Of a DNA stretch of 64,000 bases, positions 59,357-64,000 are shown in pieces. Under the pieces are notes generated by a model, which ran no database searches, was not told the origin of the DNA, and saw only the letters and a program-made list of their open reading frames with translations. Position numbers and translations under genes: made by a program. This DNA is from Saccharofermentans sp. (lineage in GTDB: Bacteria > Bacillota > Clostridia > Saccharofermentanales > Saccharofermentanaceae), in NCBI GenBank assembly GCA_024688685.1, contig JAILDX010000039.1, forward strand, positions 1 to 64,000, in the 5' to 3' direction. Every line of letters starts with the position of its first letter. Within the stretch, counting starts at the first letter, position 1.

Positions 59357-60841
59357 TCACAACATATTTGAATATCCCATAAGATATCTGTCGACTTCCT
59401 CTGCGCAGTCGCGTCCTTCGCGGAGTCCCCATACAACGAGTGACTGGCCGCGTCTCGCATCTCCTGCCGCAAAGACCTTCTCGACGGAAGTCTTGTGGTC
59501 CTTCTCCGATGCCTTAATATTGGATCTCTGATCCGTCTCAACACCGAAGGACTCGGCGACATAGCTCTCGGGACCAAGGAAGCCGGCTGCGATGAGAACG
59601 AGACCCGCGGGTATGACCTTTTCCGATCCGTCGATCAGATTCATCTTCATTCGTCCGTCTTCGCCCTTCTGCCAGTCGATCTTAACTGTCTCGACGCCCG
59701 TCAGTTTTCCGTTGTCATCTCTGACAAAGCTCTTGACCGTCGTCTCATAGACTCTCGGATCGTGGCCGAAGACCGCGATTGCCTCCTCCTGACCATAATC
59801 AGTCTTGAGGACCTTGGGCCATTCGGGCCAGGGGTTGTTCTCAGCCCTTTCCTTAGGAGGCATCGGCATCATCTCGAGCTGTGTGACTGACTTGCATCCG
59901 TGTCTTATACAGGTGCCCGCACAGTCATTGCCCGTATCGCCACCTCCGATTATAACAACATCTTTATATTTTGCACTCACATAATTTCCATCTGTCATAT
60001 TTGAGTCGAGGATACTCTTTGTCGTCGCGGTAAGAAAATCAACTGCAAAGTATATTCCGTCGCCCTCTCTTCCGGGTGCATTGATGTTTCTCGGATTACG
60101 TGAACCGCACGCGAGAACGACTGCGTCATAATCAGCTTTCAGCTCATCAGCCGTAATGTCACGTCCGACGTCGGTATTGAATACAAACTCAACGCCTTCC
60201 GCCTTCATCAGTTCGACTCTTCTCTCGATAAATCTCTTCTCGAGCTTCATGTTCGGGATGCCGTACATCAGAAGTCCGCCGGGCCTGTCTGCCTTCTCGT
60301 AAACAGTTACGCTGTGACCTCTTCTGTTGAGCCAGTGTGCAGTTGATAATCCTGCCGGGCCCGAACCGATTACGGCGATCTTCTTGCCGCTTCTTACTGA
60401 AGGAATCACGGGCTTCATATAACCTGACTCAAATGCCTTCTCGATGACCGCATATTCGTTATCTCTTACTGTTACCGGATCGCCGTTGAGACCGCATGTG
60501 CATGCCTTCTCGCAGAGCGCGGGACAAACTCTCGAAGTAAACTCCGGGAAGGGATTTGTCTGCATCAGCCTGTTTGCAGCTTCGTTCCAGAAACCCTTAT
60601 AGACCAGATCGTTCCAGTCAGGGCAGAGATTATTCAGAGGACATCCCGAAACCATTCCGCAGATAACCTTGCCGTACTGGCAGAACGGGACGCCGCAGTC
60701 CATACATCTTGATGCCTGCTGCCTTCTCTCCTTCTCATTCAACGGAGCATGGAACTCATTATATGTCTTGATCCTCTCAAGCGGATCTACTGCCGTATTC
60801 TCGCGTCTGTCGTGATCAAGAAAACCTGTAGCTTTACCCAT
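59357..60841 (-). CDS. gltD: Glutamate synthase small subunit
   Basis: From the ATG at 60841 (GGGTGAT upstream) the product is 494 aa. The N-terminal cysteines (CMDCGVPFC, CPLNNLCPDW) bind Fe-S clusters; FAD and NADPH sites follow (VIGSGPAGLSTAHW, VIIGGGDTGNDCAGT). It supplies electrons to GltB for glutamate formation from glutamine and 2-oxoglutarate. It lies four bases after gltB and seven before carA. Confidence 0.93.
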   Translation of the reverse strand: MGKATGFLDHDRRENTAVDPLERIKTYNEFHAPLNEKERRQQASRCMDCGVPFCQYGKVICGMVSGCPLNNLCPDWNDLVYKGFWNEAANRLMQTNPFPEFTSRVCPALCEKACTCGLNGDPVTVRDNEYAVIEKAFESGYMKPVIPSVRSGKKIAVIGSGPAGLSTAHWLNRRGHSVTVYEKADRPGGLLMYGIPNMKLEKRFIERRVELMKAEGVEFVFNTDVGRDITADELKADYDAVVLACGSRNPRNINAPGREGDGIYFAVDFLTATTKSILDSNMTDGNYVSAKYKDVVIIGGGDTGNDCAGTCIRHGCKSVTQLEMMPMPPKERAENNPWPEWPKVLKTDYGQEEAIAVFGHDPRVYETTVKSFVRDDNGKLTGVETVKIDWQKGEDGRMKMNLIDGSEKVIPAGLVLIAAGFLGPESYVAESFGVETDQRSNIKASEKDHKTSVEKVFAAGDARRGQSLVVWGLREGRDCAEEVDRYLMGYSNML

Positions 60842-60845
60842 AAGA

Positions 60846-63800
60846 TCACCCGCCCATCCTTTCGTGGAATGCCTGGATCCTTGCCTCTTCCTCATCAAGA
60901 CCCTCAGCTTTGTATTTCGCGATAGTATCCATCATTGCCTGATAATCGTGAGGAACTACCTTCTTGAACTTTCCTGCGAACTCATCGAAGTTCTTCAGGA
61001 TGAGCTGACCCTGGTACGAACCGGTCCTCCTGACATGCTCCTCAATGAGTCCCCGGAGCTCATTCTTATCCTCTTCTTTCTTGATCCTCGTGAACCCTAC
61101 AAGCGACTTGTTGAGCTTTGTATAGAGATCGTTTTCCTCATCAAGAACATATGCGATACCGCCGCTCATGCCGGCCGCGAAATTCTTTCCTACCTTACCG
61201 AGGATGACCGCGCAGCCGCCTGTCATGTACTCGCATCCGTGATCGCCGACGCCTTCGCATACGACTGTCGCGCCGGAATTACGCACGCAGAATCTCTCGC
61301 CTGCAACGCCGTTGATAAACGCCTTGCCGGATGTCGCGCCGAAGAGCGCAACGTTGCCGATAATGATGTTCTCGTCAGCTCTGAGCTTGAAGTGCTCTGT
61401 CGTCTGAACGCTCAGGATTCCGCCTGACAGACCTTTACCGAAATAGTCATTCGCATCACCTGTCAGATTGATCGTGAGACCTTTGGGGATGAACGCGCCG
61501 AAGCTCTGTCCGCCTGCGCCCTTACAGTTGACTGTAAATGTATCATCCTCAAGAGTGTTGTAATAACGTCTTGTGATCTCTGCACCGGTAAGTGTTCCGA
61601 GCGTTCTGTTAAGGTTTGTGACCTCGATGTCAACGCTGCACTTCTGACCGCTTTCAAGAGCGTCCTTCAGTGCGGGAAGGATAACCATCTCGTCGATAGT
61701 CTCGCCAAGCTTGAAATCATAAACATCTGCAGGTACGAAGTGCTGCTTGACCTCTTTGTCACCCGCATAGGGATTGTGGAGGACAACGCTCATATCTATT
61801 CCTACGGGATGTGATCCTGCGGGGAACTGCTTGCTCCTCAGGAGATCGGATCTTCCGACCAGCTCGTCGATCGATCTGATACCCAGACTTGCCATGATCT
61901 CACGTGTTTCCTGAGCAATGAATGTCATAAAATTGATGACGTACTCAGGCTTTCCCTTGAACCTCTTTCTGAGCTCGGGATTCTGTGTTGCAACGCCGAC
62001 AGGGCATGTATCGAGATTACATACTCTCATCATGACGCATCCCATCGTGACGAGCGGAGCTGTCGCGAAACCGAACTCCTCCGCGCCGAGCATTGCTGCA
62101 ATAACGACATCACGGCCTGTGAGCAGCTTGCCGTCTGCCTCGATTACGACCTTCGATCTGAGGTCATTCTGGATAAGTGTCTGGTGTGCTTCTGCGACAC
62201 CCAGCTCCCAGGGAAGTCCCGCATTGTGGATGGAACTTGAAGGAGCCGCACCTGTACCTCCGTCGTAGCCTGAGATCAGGACAACTCCCGCGCCTGCCTT
62301 TGCAACGCCTGCTGCGATCGTTCCGACGCCTGCCTCCGAAACCAGCTTGACAGAGATTCTTGCATTCTTGTTTGCGTTCTTCAGGTCATAGATGAGCTGG
62401 GCCAGATCCTCGATCGAATAGATGTCGTGATGAGGCGGAGGTGAGATGAGCGCAACACCGGGAGTGGAGTGTCTTGTTTTCGCGATCCAGGGATAGACCT
62501 TCTTGCCGGGCAGGTGACCGCCCTCACCGGGCTTAGCGCCCTGGGCCATCTTGATCTGCAGTTCCTTTGCGGATGTCAGGTACTTTGAAGTAACACCGAA
62601 ACGTCCCGATGCAACCTGCTTGATCGCGGAGCACTTATCCTCTTCAGAGCCTGCAGTATTGATCCTGTCCAGATCCTCGCCGCCTTCACCGCTGTTGCTC
62701 TTTCCGCCGATGCGGTTCATGGCGATCGCCATACATTCGTGTGCTTCTTTTGATATAGAACCGTAAGACATTGCACCTGTCTTGAAGCGTTTTAAGATAC
62801 TCTCCACGGGTTCAACTTCGTCAATACTGATAGCACCGTTCTCGGGATATACAAACTCTAAAGTACTCCTCAATGTTATATGTCTGTCCTCACTGTTGAT
62901 CGCATCCGAGAACTGCTTGAACGTCTCATAATCGCCTGACTTTGAAGCCATCTGAAGCAGATGGATCGTCTTGGGATTGTAGAGATGATCTTCCTTGCCT
63001 GATCTCTCCTTGTGCCAGCCTGCGATACGCAGTGATTCGGGTACTGCAAGATCCTCGGGATCGAATGCCTTATCGTGAAGTCTGATAGTTCTGTCGCTTA
63101 TGTTCTGGAGTGTGATTCCTCCAACCCTGCTCGTCGTGTCAGGGAAGTATTCATCCATCAGCTCCTTGCCGATTCCGAGTGCCTCAAAGATCTTGGATCC
63201 CTGATATGACTGGATCGTCGAGATGCCCATCTTCGCACCGATCTTTATGATGCCGTGCTCGAGTGCCGAAATGTACGCCTCCGAAGCCTGTGTGTAATCC
63301 TTGTCGATCCTTCCCGTGCTGATGAGCTCGTGGATGGAATCAAGCGCCAGATAAGGGTTGATCGCACTCGCACCGAAACCGAGCAGCGTTGCCATATGAT
63401 GAACATCACAGGGCTCAGCTGATTCGAGGATGATCGATATCGCCGTATTCATTCTTGTTCTTACAAGGAAAGTCTCAAGTGCGGCAACTGCCAGCAGCGA
63501 CGGGATCGCAACGTGATCACGGTCAACACCGCGGTCTGTCAGGACGAGTATCGACGCACCTTCCTCGTGCGCTATATCAGCCTGACGGTAGAGATCTCTT
63601 ATAGCATCCTGAAGAGATGTTCCTCGCCCGTAGAGCATTGAGATATCCTTCGTCTTCAGACCGGGGATATTGCTGTCCCTGATCTTCATCATGTCGAGAT
63701 TTGTCAGTATCGGATTATGGATCTCGAGAACGTGGCAGTTCTCCTCATCTTCCTCGAGAACATTACCGGAGATACCGAGATAAACTGTCGTATCGGTGAT

Positions 63801-64000
63801 TATCTCTTCTCTTATCGAATCGATAGGAGGATTTGTTACCTGCGCGAACTTCTGCTTGAAATAATCGAAGAGCGGGGGATCCATCTCTGAAAGCGGCGGA
63901 ACAGGCGCGTCAACACCCATTGCAGTCGTCGGCTCAACGCCGTTCAGACACATAGGGATCAGCGTATTGTTCAGGTTGCCGTAGCTGTATCCGAAAGCCT
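60846..64000 (-). CDS. gltB: Glutamate synthase large subunit, 3' part (runs off window)
   Basis: The frame is open to the window edge; residues before the ATG at 63953 (FGYSYGNLNNTLIPM) still match GltB, so the true start lies beyond 64000. Visible parts: the central domain, the FMN-binding synthase domain (SGEGGEDLDR, ISGYDGGTGAAPSSS), Fe-S cysteines in VCNLDTCPVG, and the C-terminal beta-helix. The N-terminal glutaminase domain is outside. It heads the gltB-gltD-carA-carB/dapF operon. Confidence 0.93.
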   Translation of the reverse strand, partial: AFGYSYGNLNNTLIPMCLNGVEPTTAMGVDAPVPPLSEMDPPLFDYFKQKFAQVTNPPIDSIREEIITDTTVYLGISGNVLEEDEENCHVLEIHNPILTNLDMMKIRDSNIPGLKTKDISMLYGRGTSLQDAIRDLYRQADIAHEEGASILVLTDRGVDRDHVAIPSLLAVAALETFLVRTRMNTAISIILESAEPCDVHHMATLLGFGASAINPYLALDSIHELISTGRIDKDYTQASEAYISALEHGIIKIGAKMGISTIQSYQGSKIFEALGIGKELMDEYFPDTTSRVGGITLQNISDRTIRLHDKAFDPEDLAVPESLRIAGWHKERSGKEDHLYNPKTIHLLQMASKSGDYETFKQFSDAINSEDRHITLRSTLEFVYPENGAISIDEVEPVESILKRFKTGAMSYGSISKEAHECMAIAMNRIGGKSNSGEGGEDLDRINTAGSEEDKCSAIKQVASGRFGVTSKYLTSAKELQIKMAQGAKPGEGGHLPGKKVYPWIAKTRHSTPGVALISPPPHHDIYSIEDLAQLIYDLKNANKNARISVKLVSEAGVGTIAAGVAKAGAGVVLISGYDGGTGAAPSSSIHNAGLPWELGVAEAHQTLIQNDLRSKVVIEADGKLLTGRDVVIAAMLGAEEFGFATAPLVTMGCVMMRVCNLDTCPVGVATQNPELRKRFKGKPEYVINFMTFIAQETREIMASLGIRSIDELVGRSDLLRSKQFPAGSHPVGIDMSVVLHNPYAGDKEVKQHFVPADVYDFKLGETIDEMVILPALKDALESGQKCSVDIEVTNLNRTLGTLTGAEITRRYYNTLEDDTFTVNCKGAGGQSFGAFIPKGLTINLTGDANDYFGKGLSGGILSVQTTEHFKLRADENIIIGNVALFGATSGKAFINGVAGERFCVRNSGATVVCEGVGDHGCEYMTGGCAVILGKVGKNFAAGMSGGIAYVLDEENDLYTKLNKSLVGFTRIKKEEDKNELRGLIEEHVRRTGSYQGQLILKNFDEFAGKFKKVVPHDYQAMMDTIAKYKAEGLDEEEARIQAFHERMGG

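Noticed and set aside
59350..59577. Long N-terminal extension of CarA
   Set aside because: It reads through the end of gltD in another frame; the ATG at 59349 has a ribosome binding site and gives the normal 360-aa length.

Overview
The window reads as a chromosomal segment of an anaerobic Clostridia-class Firmicute (Lachnospiraceae/Oscillospirales-like). Support: an Agr-type quorum-sensing locus, the Gram-positive exosortase XrtG cluster, DapL-type diaminopimelate synthesis, a type III glutamine synthetase, an ANTAR regulator beside glnA, BlaI/M56 regulation, and strong AGGAGG ribosome binding sites. I cannot name a species. Positions 1 to about 19,400 are visibly AT-rich and accessory; 19,400 to 64,000 is more GC-rich and mostly core metabolism.

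Accessory part. It begins with an AlbA_2/ATPase-type regulator, a gene remnant, a SEFIR-domain gene split by a one-base frameshift, and a DUF2971-like gene. A complete Agr-type system on the minus strand then spans about 4,700-16,000: agrA, agrC, one agrB and two near-identical agrD-like genes. The predicted signal peptides carry serine instead of cysteine. Each of the three promoters (agrB and both agrD genes) has the same pair of direct repeats 20 bp apart, as expected for a LytTR regulator. Two parallel output modules follow the agrD genes, each a small secreted protein plus a lipoprotein; one adds an ABC-2 transporter and the other a solute-binding-like lipoprotein. Next come a 387-bp element with terminal inverted repeats, a second gene remnant, and three overlapping or adjacent small genes of unknown function. 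The AT-rich part stops just downstream of guaA, a known integration hotspot.

Middle part. guaA lacks its glutaminase domain. Upstream of it on the same strand is a seven-gene exosortase XrtG cluster (sorting enzyme, CTERM substrate, glycosyltransferase, two PTPS-like proteins, two membrane proteins). Two ABC transporter operons, a 54-aa membrane peptide and a beta-rich protein share a direct-repeat operator. ykuK and an array of ten minus-strand tRNA genes follow. Several tRNAs are unusual: Ile(TAT), a Leu(CAA) without a long variable arm, a Cys with an atypical D arm, and a degenerate Phe-like tRNA.

Right part. There is a candidate structured RNA with a 52-aa gene, a two-component system with a HAD phosphatase, purF-glmS-dapL, a double-glycine-leader peptide, divergent glnN and glnA, an ANTAR regulator, pyrG, a BlaI/M56 pair, a sensor-GGDEF protein, and an operon gltB-gltD-carA-carB. 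In that operon carB is fused in frame to dapF. The theme is nitrogen assimilation feeding glutamine-dependent synthesis (PurF, GlmS, PyrG, CarA). A ~30-bp repeat recurs eight times, once inside the response-regulator gene.
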